From Diplosphaera chodatii (Eukaryota > Chlorophyta > Trebouxiophyceae > Prasiolales > Stichococcaceae): a stretch of DNA of 64,000 nt. Below the pieces are notes generated by a model. It did not search any database and was not told where the DNA came from. It saw only the letters and a program-made list of their open reading frames with translations. Below are positions 17,401 to 30,808 of the stretch, piece after piece. Position 1 is the first letter of the stretch. Each line of letters begins with the position of its first letter. The stretch lies in the NCBI GenBank assembly GCA_032358165.1, contig JAALGY010000021.1:248001-312000 (forward strand), read 5' to 3'. The translations under genes were made by a program, and so were the position numbers.

Positions 17401-20400
17401 ATGGCCCTGTCTGTGCTCCAATCAGAACCCGGCCTCATGTTTTTCGCAGGCGGGGATGCCCAGTACGGAGGCAAGCGGTCTCGGTCCGGGCTGATCCAGC
17501 GCATCAGGAGCATGGACCGCATGGAGAGCCTGAAGGGCATGCAGCAGGACCTCACGGTGCTCAAGTCCATCTGGTTCAAGAAGGCCAGTGGCTCAGACCA
17601 CGCGGAGCGCCTGGAGTCGTTCTACGGTCCACAGGCGGCAGCATGTGAGTCGCTTCCAATTCTGATATGTAGCGCGGTGTGTCCGCCGACTTTTAGCGCC
17701 ACAGAGACGTCGCTCCTGTGCTGGTGTGCTGATCGAAGTACACAACTCCATGTTTATGCGGTGAAACGCCGTGGTCCAGCCGGAAGGCCTGTGTATCGTC
17801 TCTTATCGTCATCACATGCGCTGTGGATGCAATGGCTATCTGGCCTGGGGTGCTCAAGGGTAGTTGCACCTGCTCCCTGACCACGGATGTGTCGCACACA
17901 GACGACCGGTTCAGGAGCAGCTTCCTATGGGGCCGGAAACAGATGCTGGCAGCAGTCGCGGCCAGGCTCAGACACCAGACCGACCTCGTCTGGGTGGACC
18001 TGGGTGGCGGAACAGGGGTGAGCTTCCGATCTCAGATTGCCAGATATTCGCTGTCTCTGGTCGGTGTGCAGCCTATCGCATTCCTTGATATGCCGAGGCT
18101 TAAGGCGCAATCGGAAAGAGAACTGCTGCCTCGAGGCTCAGCGATGTGCGTCCGCAACTGTCTCGACTTGCTGGACAGTCAACATGCCCTTGCACATGCC
18201 GGTGCACCCGCAAAGAGCAGTTGGGTTCCTGCTACCTGATTTCATTCCTCAGCGTATGTCACAGCTCATGTTGAGGCTGGTGATTCCCGTTGTTCTCTGA
18301 TTGCATGCATGCGGGCTTGGGAGGTTGCATGTTAAAGTGGGTGCCTGTTGCTGTGCAGCTGCAAGGCGTTCAGTGCCACTTGCACGAATACTACAAGATC
18401 AAGCTGCCCTCTGTCTTTTAAGGCAGACTGAAGGAATGACAGGGTCACAATTGTCGATGCCGCAGGCCAACGTGGAGATGATGCTGGAGTACCTGCCGCT
18501 GTCCCAGTTCAAGGCCATCTACGTGGTGGACCTGTGCGCCAGCCTGTGCAAGCAGGCGCGGCTGCGGGTGCAGAGCAAGGGCTGGGCCAACGTGCACGTC
18601 ATCGAGGGCGACGCCTGCACCTTCGCCCCGCCGATGCAGGCCACCGCCGTCACCTTCTCCTACTCGCTGTCAAGTGCGCTCCTGCCATCCTACCATGCTG
18701 GCTCCACCACAGACCTATCCATGTGCCTCCAGCATGCTGTGGTGAACATGGTGGACATAGTTCACCAGAATGGGCATGTGGCCATCTTCGTTCAGATGGA
18801 GGCAGCGGTTGATGTGAATGACGAGGCACTGACAGGGCAGCTGCTGACTACCGCAGTGATCCCGCCGTTCCATTCGGCGGTGGACCAGGCGATCACGTAC
18901 CTGGACCCGGTGCGGGGCCTCATGGGCGTCACCGACTTCTATGTGTCCTCCAAGTTCGATCTGCCCCTGCGGCAGATGTCCTGGTCCCGCCGCTTCTTCT
19001 GGCGGTGCGCTGCCTTTTCCAGCACAGCCCTCAGCATCGGGCTGTGGCTGCTCAGACACACTCGATGAACGTCACGCAGCGTGTGTGAGAACCTGCACTG
19101 CTCAAGTGGCCCCTTGTCCAGCTGAGATGGAGACCCTCGCAGCGAATGCCCCGATGTTCAGCACCATAGCGGCTGGCGTCCGCATGCTGCAGGTCGATCT
19201 TCGACATGGACAGCATCGATCTGGGGCCGGAGCGGCGGCAGTACCTGGACCACCAGCTGTCGCGCGTGTGGGAGTGCAACGGCCAGGGCAGCATCCCGTA
19301 CGTGCCGTACCTGCGGGCGCCGTACTACGTGTGGATCGGCCACGTGCCGCAGCTCGCCACAGTGCTGTCTGAAAACAAGGTAAGTGCAGTCGGTTGCAGC
19401 TCTACGGCGCTTTTGCCATATTTTCAGTAACATGGGCCAGTCGCATGCTGGCTGATACAGCAGGTCGAGCATGAAGTCTGTTTATATGCAGGTGGAGGCG
19501 CCGCCCATGTTCCCGCCGACCTTCCTGTACACGCAGTCGTGGGAGGATCCGCGCCCCGACATGGAGGTGAAAGCCATAGTTCATACTGTACAGTGGTCAT
19601 TACTTTGCCACGAACATCTCTAGACAGCAGAGTGAGGACGGCAGATCGTGCTCACACACGTGTACCTGCTGCTGGGCAGGTGCTGCGGGTGGGCAAGGGC
19701 GACGCGTGCCTGACGCTGACCAGCGGCGGCTGCAACGCCATCAACATGTGCCTGCAGGGCGCGGCCTCCGTCACCGCGGTTGACTGCAACCCGGCGCAGA
19801 GCGCGCTGCTGGAGATGAAGGCCATCGCCATCAGGTGTGCTGCGCACAGCGCCGCGCCGCATGCCTGCCTCCACGCCTCTTGCCTTGATGGACTGCATCA
19901 CGCCCAGCCCAGCTGCTGTCCAGGGGCGTCGTCAGATTGGTTGTGTAAAGTGCATGAAGCCAGCTTTTCTGCGGCATGTGTGCCAACCCTGGTCTGTTGA
20001 CCTCACAGGGAGCTGCCCTTCGAGGATGTGTGGGCGATGTTTGGCGAGGGCCGCCACCCCCACATCGAGCGCCTCTATGAGACGCGGCTAGCACCCTTCA
20101 TGACACAGGTGCCACCGCCAGCCAGGTGTATCCTTCAAGCAATTCTGGACAGGCGAACCTTGCATGGGGCGAGGTTGCTTTGCACATGTCAAGCGTCAAC
20201 TGGAGGTGGACTAACTGACAGCTGCCATGGTGGCCAAATGCAGGCCAGCCTGGCATTCTGGAAGGACCGCCTGCACTACTTCAACAATGGCCTGTACTAT
20301 CAGGGGGGCATGGTAAGCAACCCCTTAAATCTGTGTCTTTTCCGCCCGAAGCCTTCAGAGTTCATCCCCATCACTGAGGACAGTTGAAAACTCGCTCTGT

Positions 20401-21989
20401 GCCCGACTGCAGGGGCAGGTAGTGTGGCTGTTCCAGATCCTGATGCGGCTGGTTGGGCTCGGCAGCGTGGTCACGCGGGTGGCCACAGCGCCCACCCTGG
20501 AGGACCAACGGAAGGCATGGGAAGCTGCGTGGCCGGTGCGTTCTGTGTGGCAGCAGCCAGAGGCTGATACGTCCACCACACGTCTCGCTGACAAGAGCAT
20601 GCGGCGCTGGTCGCACACAATGTGCATAAACAATACTTGGGTGCTGACAGGTGCGCCTGCTGCGGAGCGGCCCCACATGGCTGGTGCAAGCGCTGGTCAG
20701 CCTCGTCAGCCTCCTGTGCTTCAACAGATTCGTCCTCTGGTGAGTCCTGGATGTCCATGCGTGGTTGAGCCAGAGACATCATGCCATGATCGCCACACGC
20801 TCATGCTGCGTCGCACCTGTTGCCAATACACGGCATTGGCTCTGCACTTCAGGTTTGGCGGCGGCGTGCCCTGCAAGCAGTACAGGCTGGTGAGACAAAT
20901 CATAGGGTTAAGGGTCACGGTGGCCTGGCATAAACATCGCGATTGACTTTGCTGCAAGCAGGTCATCGCTGATGACCATGCTGCACACCCTGCAGATCCA
21001 CAAGGACGGCCTCAGCATTGCAAAGTATGTGGCCCGCACACTGGACGGAGTTGCACAGAACTCGCACCTGCGCTCAGACAACTACTTCTATTTCAACTGC
21101 CTGACTGGCCGGTGCGCATGAAGGCCTTTTTCTTTCTTTCTTTCTTTTGCACTGTCCTGCTGTCTTTCAGCGACCACACATGAAAACCCCTGCCACCCCG
21201 ACGCCCAATGCTAGCATGTCCTGCAATGGACTGCATGGACAATGGACAATGGACAAGATGTGAGAGGTCTCAGGGTCAGCCTCCAGCTGCTGCATGGCTG
21301 CAGGTTTGCGAGGGACAACTGCCCATCGTACCTGGTGGAGAAGAACTTCAACCAGCTGAAGGCGGGGCGCCTGGATGGGCTCAACATCTTCTCCGGCACC
21401 TTCATGGACGCCCTCAAGCAGCGCCAGTACTCCAAGGTGAGCTGCTCAGAGTCAAAAGACATGCTGATTACCACATCCATGGCCCGTTTCTCAGGTGTCA
21501 ATACAGCAAATCAGCAAATGCTGTCGGTTGTGTGCTTGCTGATGGGTTGAAACCCGTGCAGGTGATCCTGATGGACCACGTGGACTGGATGGACGAGGCG
21601 TACGCCAAGTCGCTGGCGGCGACGCTGGCACAGCAGGTGGTGCCCGGCGGCAAGATCATCTGGCGGTCCGCTGCCCTCACGCCGCCCTACGCCAGCATCA
21701 TCGCCGCCGCCGGCTTCAAGGTGGACACGGCTCGACCAGCAGCTGTAAACACTGCGCAGCCACACCCCACCGTCACCACCTGTGTTGTTATTGCAAACCC
21801 TGCTGAGCGCGAGCATGCGCCTTGTGTCATGGCAGGAAGTTGGCGTCCGTCACATGATATGCTCTATCGCGGCAACAGCGATCAACTTGCTGATGCATGC
21901 TGCAGGTCGAGCGTTTGCAGCGGGCGGACCAAGTCTTCATGGACCGCGTCAACATGTACTCGTCCTTCTATGTTGCAGTGCGCAAGTGA
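17401..21989 (+). CDS. BTA1: Betaine lipid synthase BTA1 (BtaB-BtaA fusion), many exons
   Basis: This bifunctional enzyme makes diacylglyceryl-N,N,N-trimethylhomoserine (DGTS), a phosphorus-free membrane lipid. The N-terminal half is the BtaB-like N-methyltransferase: FRSSFLWGRKQML (~17910), the SAM motif VWVDLGGGTG (~17990), then NVEMMLEYLPLSQFKAIYVV (~18470) and VTFSYSLSMIPPFHSAVDQA across a splice. The C-terminal half is BtaA-like, which adds the 3-amino-3-carboxypropyl group from SAM: PPTFLYTQSWEDPRPDMEV (~19505), LTLTSGGCNAINMCLQGA (~19710), AVDCNPAQSALLEMKAIAIR (~19780), KDRLHYFNNGLYYQGGM (~20265), SDNYFYFNCLTGR (~21075), NCPSYLVEKNFNQLKAGRLD (~21320) and VILMDHVDWMDEAYAKSLAA (~21560). 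Stop is TGA 21987-21989 after MYSSFYVAVRK. The BtaB-then-BtaA order is the algal arrangement. The start at 17401 is the least certain point. Confidence 0.93.
21127..21149. repeat. TTTC microsatellite in a BTA1 intron
   Basis: A short pyrimidine run made of about four CTTT units flanked by T runs. It lies just after the exon ending NCLTGR and before the next exon, so it is intronic, possibly acting as an extended polypyrimidine tract. Confidence 0.7.
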
Positions 21990-22666
21990 GGGTGACAGAA
22001 GCAGACAGTGTGTGACAGTGGAGATTGCTTAGGCGCGACTCGCGTGTGAGATTTTGCAGAGTGGGGATTCAGGCAGCAGTTACCGCCAGGTGTGACACAC
22101 CGCTGGGCACTTCACAATTGATGTTTGCAGGACAGCAGTTGCTTGCATGATTAAGCATTTGTGCAGATCACCAGCACTGCCGAGATGTAGGTGTGCAATG
22201 TTATCGATTGCAACGAGGTTTCAAGCAACAAAAGCGTTGCAGCCACCACACGATATGGCTGTGCAGCAAGCAAAGGAATACACAACATGGACACCGGTTC
22301 TGCAGCCACCACAGCAGTCTGTCGACATGTCGGCAGCAGTGCGACTCGTTACAACTTGCATTCCCATCCTAGCAGGGAACATGCATCAAATCCTCAAGCA
22401 GATGTCTGGCAAGGCGGGACAAAACCATGCGCCTTCAAAATCCCATGCCAGAGCGAGGACCCCCCCCCCTCAACTTTGCTAATTAACCCATCTCAGATCC
22501 CGTTCTCATGTCACAATGTTGTTTCAACATGGTGTGGTCGTTGGCCCCGATCGTGCTGCCAGTAACAGAGAGTGGAGCACAGTGCTGAGCTGCCCCGACA
22601 GGCTGGCACTAACACTGGCACTGGCGCCCGCCATGCATTGACCATGCAGTACTAGCGCTCACAGCC
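21990..22666. other. Convergent 3' flanks of BTA1 and prenyl diphosphate synthase
   Basis: This lies between two stops that face each other. The plus-strand TTACA at 22349-22353 reads TGTAA on the minus strand, about 315 bases after the synthase stop, and is a candidate polyadenylation signal. No coding segment is recognisable. Confidence 0.35.
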
Positions 22667-24954
22667 TCAGTATAAACGCTCCAGGACATAGCTGATCATC
22701 ATCTTCAGCGAGTTCTTGGACTCTGACTCTGGCAGGCAGTCCAGCGCTTGGAGGGCCTGCGGTTGCAGACAAACAGTGCTGAAGGTGTGCTTGATAAGAT
22801 GCGGATGCTCAGTAGTGCCGAACGCTTATTGTCTGACTTGCCATGGATTCTCCTTCTGGCTGTTCGACGCAGCTGCAGAGGTGTCATCGGATGGAGACAC
22901 TACCACCACACTCTCGTGAAAAGACCAACCCAACATCAGCAGTAGGGGCACACCTGGTCGGCGTGGCAGCGTGCGAGGGTGCGGGCACTCTCGATGCCGC
23001 CGCCGGCGTTGACGAGCTCGATGGCGCGCGGCAAGCCGCCGGCGCTGTTGAACTCGCTGTCGATGAGGTCGCGCAGCTCGGCGCCCGCCTCCGGGTTGCG
23101 CAGCGCGTACAGCGCCGGCGCGGTGAGGTTCCCGCTCATCAGGTCCTGCCCCTGCAGCAGGCAGGAAACTGTCAGTAAGCGTGGCAGACACAGCAGTTGC
23201 ACATGTTTCACACAGACGCACACGCAGATGAATGCTGAGGATGAATGCTTGTCGTGCAGTGCACACCAACCCATACATGTCATGCGACCATTTCATCACA
23301 AGTAGACAACCTGATCTGGGCCGGCGAATGGGAAGCGGACCTGCGGCTTGCCCAGCTGCTCGGCGGTGCGCGTGAAGTCGAGGATGTCGTCCACCACCTG
23401 GAACGCGAGGCCCAGGTGGCGGCCGTACTCAAACATGGCATCCTTGGTGGCGGCGTCCACGTCGCTGAAGATGGCCGACGCCCGGCAGCTGGCGGCGATC
23501 AGCGACGCCGTCTTGTAGTACGACTTCTGGATGTAGTCCTCAATTGTCAGGTCGGTGTCGAACTGTGGAACGCACCAAATGGCCATCACCATTGATGAAG
23601 AGGCAACAACTGGGTGTTGTTTGTTAAGTAGAACGCTCTGGCTGGTGTGCAGGGCCACGAGTCGCTCACACCTAAGAGCCAAGTTCGCAACGCAACAGGC
23701 TGGCTTGCCGTTGGCATTGCTTGTGGGTGCTGTGGCGCCCTACCTTGTGCATCGACTGGTCGATCTCGCCATCCGCAAAATCTGCAATGACCTGACTGAT
23801 GAGCTTGATGACCTGCAGCACATGATGGTCAGGTTACAGGAACGTTGAACGCACATGCCACATGCTGTGCGATGCACCAACACTGCTGTGCCTGGTCGAA
23901 GCGCCACAACAGACGTCACGCCCGATCGCAAATTCGACTCACCTCATTGTCCTCCAGGTGCGCAAGCAGGTACGAAGACCGAGCGAAGAGGAAGTCGCCA
24001 ACCAGCACTGCCCGCTGGTTACCATGTGTCTTGTTCACAGTAGGCTGGCCTGCACGCACAAGCGAGCATGCTCGAAACCCAAACCTTCGCGGTACAGTGG
24101 CACGTCTCACAGATGGGCATTGACGGTGCTGGACTCTGTCATGAGCCCGGTTTGCCGTGCTCACCTCTTCGAGTGTCTGCCTCGTCCAACACGTCGTCGT
24201 GCACCAGGCTGGCTGTGTGGATCATCTCGATGATCTCAGCAAGGCGCCTGTGCCGCTCTGTAAGGTCGCTGTGCCATAAGATGTTGCACGTTTCAGTAAC
24301 GACAGAGGTAGTCATGCCAGGCACAACGGCTAATACGCCGTCAGGCTGTTACGCGAGAAGCTCTGCGAGGTTGAGCGTGCATCCATGGCAAGGTTGCAGC
24401 AGTAGCGCGCTGGCTGCCACAGGCAGACTGGGGGCACACCTGAGGCCTGATAGCTGTAAGGTGGCCCTGCCGACGAGGAACACGATCACGGGCCGCAGGC
24501 GCTTGCCGCCGGCCCCAAAGATCTGTTTTGCTGCCGCCTGCAGCTGCGGGTTGCGACGCTCACCGATGTTCACCAAGTTCTGGTTCATGATGTCCCTGTC
24601 AGCGGCCACGGGCGCCGTGACCTCCTGGATGGACACAGGGCTGGGCCACGACGGCAGGCCGGCTGGCTGGGCGTCCGTTGCCCGCTCTTCGAGCGCTAGG
24701 TCGACGCTGCTGCCTGACGTGTCGTGGCTGCCTGTCGCGTCCCGTGACTCTGTTGCTGGCGCGAACACGCGGGCTGGACCCGCCAGGCCCTGCCGCTGCC
24801 TGTGCTGCTGCGAGCCAAACTCATCAAGCGCCGCACGAGAGGCCTGCGGGCACCGCTGGTGTCTGGGGCGCGCGCTGCAGGACAGAAACGCTGGCAAGGG
24901 GGCGTTGTGCAGCAGCCCCTGCCCACGCATTGCTGACGACGGACCGCTGTACAT
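22667..24954 (-). CDS. SPS: Plastid-type long-chain (solanesyl) diphosphate synthase, about 7 exons
   Basis: This trans-prenyltransferase elongates allylic diphosphates with isopentenyl diphosphate to give the plastoquinone side chain. From ATG 24954 ([13 protein letters not shown]) about 75 residues of Ser/Arg/Ala-rich sequence look like a transit peptide. The catalytic region follows: [38 protein letters not shown] (~24500), the first Asp-rich motif in [16 protein letters not shown] (~24180), [20 protein letters not shown] (~24010), [20 protein letters not shown] (~23530), and the second Asp-rich motif [20 protein letters not shown] (~23400). [19 protein letters not shown] (~23150) precedes the last exon, which ends [18 protein letters not shown] with TGA at 22667-22669. 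This pattern is that of plant SPS1/SPS2. Exact chain length cannot be read from sequence. Confidence 0.9.
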
Positions 24955-25759
24955 ATTTGCAGTGGGGTGTGAAAGATCTTTGAATGCCCTCAGTGGCCGC
25001 TGGGACGACACAGTGCACCTGCCAGAAGCGAACGTTGCTGAGCCAGTAACTTCCCGCTGATATTACTTCTCTCGGATACTTTGCGGGGTAAAAGTAACAG
25101 CATTTCAATGGAAGCTGACGTCGGCAGAATGAGGGGCTCATAGGCAGTTGGGCAGCCCATCCTAATTGTACGGTAAGTGCTTCAGAGCCACACAAGCGGC
25201 CATATAACAGTAGGGCAGACTTGCAGGTGAGTTCCACCACGAGTATTTCTGCAGTCATATCGATATTCATCAATCCAGCAGCACACAGCAACAAATCAGA
25301 GGCTCAAGCACTGCAGAACACAGCTGCTCGTCCATGTGCCAATGCCTTTGCACATCATGGTGCCAGCACCCAACTTGATGTGCCAACGTAATGGATTCAA
25401 GCACCTCGGCGGTGCATCTGCTGCAGCGTACCGCTGCTGGCACACATATAAACACGTAACAACAAACTGTCTTGCAATCTGAGAGGGAGCCCTTGCTACT
25501 ATCGTGGGATGACAGGACGGGTGCGAGTAGCGCATCTTGCAGCGCCTCTCTCAAGCAATACATCTTTGGAGGCCGCAATGGGTGGTCCCAGATTGTGCTG
25601 CTGGGCCACTCGCCGTACTACTAATGTTGGCACACAAGCGTTGCCAGGATTCAGGCCTCCTGGCTGTTGAATAGCCAGCTGGGCAGCGCAGCTGGCGGCT
25701 GGAGCAGGCTGACTGACTTGTACCTGCGCGAGGTTGAACACAACATGTGACAACTGCCA
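24955..25759. other. Gap between cyclin A 3' end and SPS 5' end
   Basis: Both neighbours run on the minus strand, so this holds the SPS promoter and the cyclin A 3' UTR. No coding segment, RNA gene or clear TGTAA signal is visible. Confidence 0.3.
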
Positions 25760-28222
25760 TCATCTGGCAGCACAGGGCGACACTGTGCAAGGGCACACTG
25801 GATCTGCTTGGCAGCACCTTGAGCTGGAGAACTTTTCGCGGCTGGCCGGCGGCACTTCTTGCCGGTAGGCTTCTACTGCAAGATGGTGCAGCATGCGTGC
25901 TGGTAGCTGCAGACAGCAGCTTGAAAGGTATGAGAAGGACACAATTCGATATGTTCAAGCAGCGCTGCTCGGCGTTCTTCAAGTACTCAGCTCTGAGGGC
26001 GCTAACAGCAAACCCTACATCAGCACGCTTATGATTGAGCACCTGCAGGTCGGCTGGCCCATATCGCGTGTAGTGCTCCAGGGTGGGGGACCACACGCGT
26101 ACATCCAGCGAAAACTGTGCGACCAGCACAGCGGCAGCAGCAATGCACGAAGGCAGGAAGTGCAGTGCCCCATACTCGCACAGCGCCAGCTCCACCAGGT
26201 ATGCCGCCAGGTGCTCCAGCCGTGCATCTGGCACCGCAGAGCCGGCCATTGCTGCCTGCAGGCACAAAGACCAAGCGTGTTGTCCTGCCCTTAGCACCTT
26301 GGTACACCCAAGCAAGACGCTGCCAGTGGTCCAGGCAAACAGCAGTGTGCGGCCCACCATCAATGTACGACACTGTGGGCCATTGTACACGGTGGCCACA
26401 GCATGGGCAATCTGCCATTGCTGCTTCATTACGCTTTCAGGGGACCCTCTTAGGGACGCAGGAGTTGCACAGCGAGACACCAGTCAGACGGGGCTGCAGG
26501 CTGTCGCACCTGTATGAAGCGGCGCAGGAAGGTCTTGGCTGTGGGCTGCGTCAGCTCGAAATCCAGGACGTGAAGCACCTGCTCCTCTGTGGCCAGCACC
26601 TCATCCCGGGTGTACGTGTGGTCCGTTATGTACACGAACTGGTCCACCTGCAGCAGGCAGGCAGCAGCTGGTGCAGTGATGGCTTATAAACGCACATGAA
26701 CACCAAGCAGGTGTGGTCAGACAGCATTGGATCCCACTGCAGCCAAGATGCCTGCTCCTTGATTTGACAAAGTTGCGAACATGTCAGGTAACCAACCACT
26801 ACAGCGCAGCATGCCCACCTGTGGCGCATAGATCTCCTCGTACTTCGAGGCCAGCAGCAGGCACGTCACGCCGACCAGCTGCAGACGGTTGCGTGTGACG
26901 GGGACAAGGCTGAGGTACCGGTCCAGGTAGCTGACTGCCAGGAACAGGGTATCTGACACCAGCCTGTACTCCTGGCACACCTGCAGTGACGATACCGTGC
27001 AACCTGCCGTCAGACCTGCACTACATTGGGCTGTCATTTGTGTCACACCAGCAATTTGTCATTTGTTCAATGTTTGCTGACCTCAACAAGCCAGTCGACC
27101 AGTATGCCGCGCATGGAGGAGTTGATGTCTGTCTGCACAGTCTCCATATAGCTCGGCGTTGGCCGGCGCCGCCTCTGCAGCGGCACAACAAGCGAGCAGT
27201 CAGCAGCTGCCTTGGGCTCAGCATGATATACCAGAAGTCTGTGAAAATCATTTGCAGAAGAGGGGAGGTCAGCATTGTGTACCTCTGCCTCCCGTAGATG
27301 CTCGAATATCGGCACAACATAGTCTGGGCAGCCCAGCAGGCTGCTGATGGCATCAATGTCAATCCATGCTTGCGATGGCGCTGGTATCGATGACTGAGAG
27401 GTGTCGGTACCGTGACGACTGCTGACTGCAGGAGAGCAGAACCAACAGTGAGGTGACGGCAGTGGGGATAGTCAAGGGATGTGAAGCTGAGCGGCATAAC
27501 AGCAGGAGCGTGGAGGCATGCTCACTCTGCTGCTGCCGGCTGACGGCAGCGGCGCCGCCTGACCCCAGTGGCCGCGCATGGTCGAATGGGTTGTGCTCCT
27601 GCGATCACATGTGGCCACAGCTGGGAACAGCATCGCCACGCTAGGATGCGATTCATCGTCATGTCATCACATCGAGATGTTTCATGCTTCAACATGCGCA
27701 CCGTTTGTATGGGAGCTGAGGCTGCCTGAGTCGGCCTGCTGCCGGCATCAACCTGCAAGACAAATTTCGCGAACTGTAGTACGCTGTTGCGCGCTGCACC
27801 CTCCTTGCGTGAGCAAGCAGGAACCAGCACCCTGCACTTGTGCAACACATGCAAAGGAGGGTCACCTCTGCGGCTGCTTGCCGAGCTGCTGGCTGCTGTC
27901 CCCTGTTGGTAAGGTCTGAGAATGCTGTTCTCCCTGTTCTGCTGCCTGCCGCCCCAGCCTGCGCTTCCGGAAAGTGAAGTGTGTCAAACACTGCATCGCA
28001 TATCCTGCTGCAGCAGGGCGCAACCTGTGAGCACCTAAGCGTGAGACCCTCGGAATGACATGTTGTGGCCGTCACCTTGGAGCCACCCGCATGCTGCGAC
28101 CGCTTGCTGGCCGCCAGAAGCGGCTGTGACGAGGCACCTGAGGCACCTGCCCGTGCATCCAGCCCTAACGCTGCCGCTGCGGCTGCCGCCTGGGACCGCG
28201 TGACGGGCCTGTTCTCCTGCAT
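25760..28222 (-). CDS. CYCA: A-type cyclin, about 8 exons
   Basis: It is a regulatory partner of cyclin-dependent kinases in S phase and G2. It opens at ATG 28222 with MQENRPVTRSQAAAAAAALG, a classic A-cyclin N-terminus. A likely destruction box reads RTAFSDLTN (~27920), with Phe where Leu is usual. WIDIDAI and DYVVPIFEHLREAEV (~27360-27280) match the family lead-in. The cyclin box includes YMETVQTDINSSMRGILVDW (~27140-27090), YRLVSDTLFLAVSYLDRYLS and LLLASKYEEIYAPQV (~26970-26820), and FVYITDHTYTRDEVLATEEQ (~26640). The C-terminal cyclin fold follows (LAAYLVELALCEYGALHFLP ~26210) and the tail EAYRQEVPPASREKFSSSR ends at 25760. The MRGILVDWLVEV sequence and the YMETVQTDI lead distinguish A from B types. 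It is divergent from centrin, 595 bases away. Confidence 0.87.
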
Positions 28223-28817
28223 GCTGGTGAATTAGAACAGCGGCCAGCGCAGACGCAGGGCTGCACGCCTATTGATCGTTCAAACCTGCAACCTTGCGCC
28301 GGAAGATCAAGTTCAAGAAGTGCTGAATCGGAGACGCCGTGGCTCAGCAGACGCGTCTTGATCAGGGCGTCAGGCACCTTCACAGAGTTCTTATCGGCCT
28401 CGGGGCGCAGCAGGGGCAGTGACCGTGGTGCAAACACACTGCAGTGTGAGGATCTGGCAGTCCGCATTTTGTGCCAGCCGGCTGCTACGTAATCTAAGGG
28501 TATAACGTGTTTTGCCGCGCCAAGAACGCGAGCAAGCGTTTGCGCAATCCTGCCCGCCTCGCATGCACTGTCGTTGCGGCATGGGTGCGTCGAGTGCAGC
28601 TCACACACCTTTGAGGAAGCCAGCACCCGTGAGCGTCACAAGCTCGTATGCAGCCTGCTTAAAGTGACATTCGCCGAAGTGCAGTGGGCCATCGACCATC
28701 AAAAGCAGCCCAAACTAGGTTGGCGTCGGCGGAGTGTACAGACGCGCAACCCAGAAGGTTCTTCAGAGTGCAGCGCCGCTGCCGTTCTCTTCGTCGCAGA
28801 CAGCGTGCCCCGCTGCC
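28223..28817. other. Divergent promoter region, cyclin A / centrin
   Basis: This 595-base stretch separates two start codons that point away from each other. Open frames on both strands here have no recognisable domain and are treated as UTR and promoter. No TATA pair was seen. Confidence 0.35.
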
Positions 28818-30168
<1,351 letters not shown>

Positions 30169-30256
30169 GGCAGCATTGCGGTGCATCACTCTCTGCGGCC
30201 AGCCACATACGGTGGCTGCAAGGCTAGAGGAAGCTGGTTTCAGCTGTGACTCTCTA

Positions 30257-30261
30257 TGTAA
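30257..30261 (+). terminator. Putative UGUAA polyadenylation signal for centrin
   Basis: TGTAA about 90 bases after the centrin stop, the expected spacing in green algae. The rest of 30169-30808 shows no recognisable gene and should hold the promoter of the next gene. Confidence 0.5.
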
Positions 30262-30808
30262 CTGGCGCGATTGGCAGCTCTCAGACAGCTATGCCGACAA
30301 ATTATTGCCCAGCGGCACCATGTTTGGTCTGACGCAGCAGCTGTGACTGATACCGGGCGGAAGACTGCAAAGGTATTTGATAGTAGTCACTGGTGAACTT
30401 GACTCTTGTCTGCCACTGATGTTTCCAAACCCAAAGTAGCCCAGGGCCGAAGGGCAGAGGGAACCTGGAAGCAGCCGCCGCTTAGCCGCAGGATCCAGGG
30501 ACCCCGTTCTACCGCCACGCCTCTGCACTTCTGGCTAATTTCAAGTGCATGTCAATGCAGCGCGCTGCCGGATCCCTCTTCAATGTCGCTGATGCAAAAT
30601 TGAAGCTATTTGCTTTCTTAAGGACGCTGCATGGCGTCGCCGTGCGCAAGCGTGAAGTGCGTACATTCCAGGCACCGACAGCGCCCTGCTTTACACCAAC
30701 CCCGCGGGCGGGCCTTGTGACATCAGCCCGCCCTACCACGTCGTTGCAGAAGGCAGCATTGCGTTCTTCGGGGAAGTGTGGATCCTTGCAGCAGCAGACC
30801 ATCAAAAA

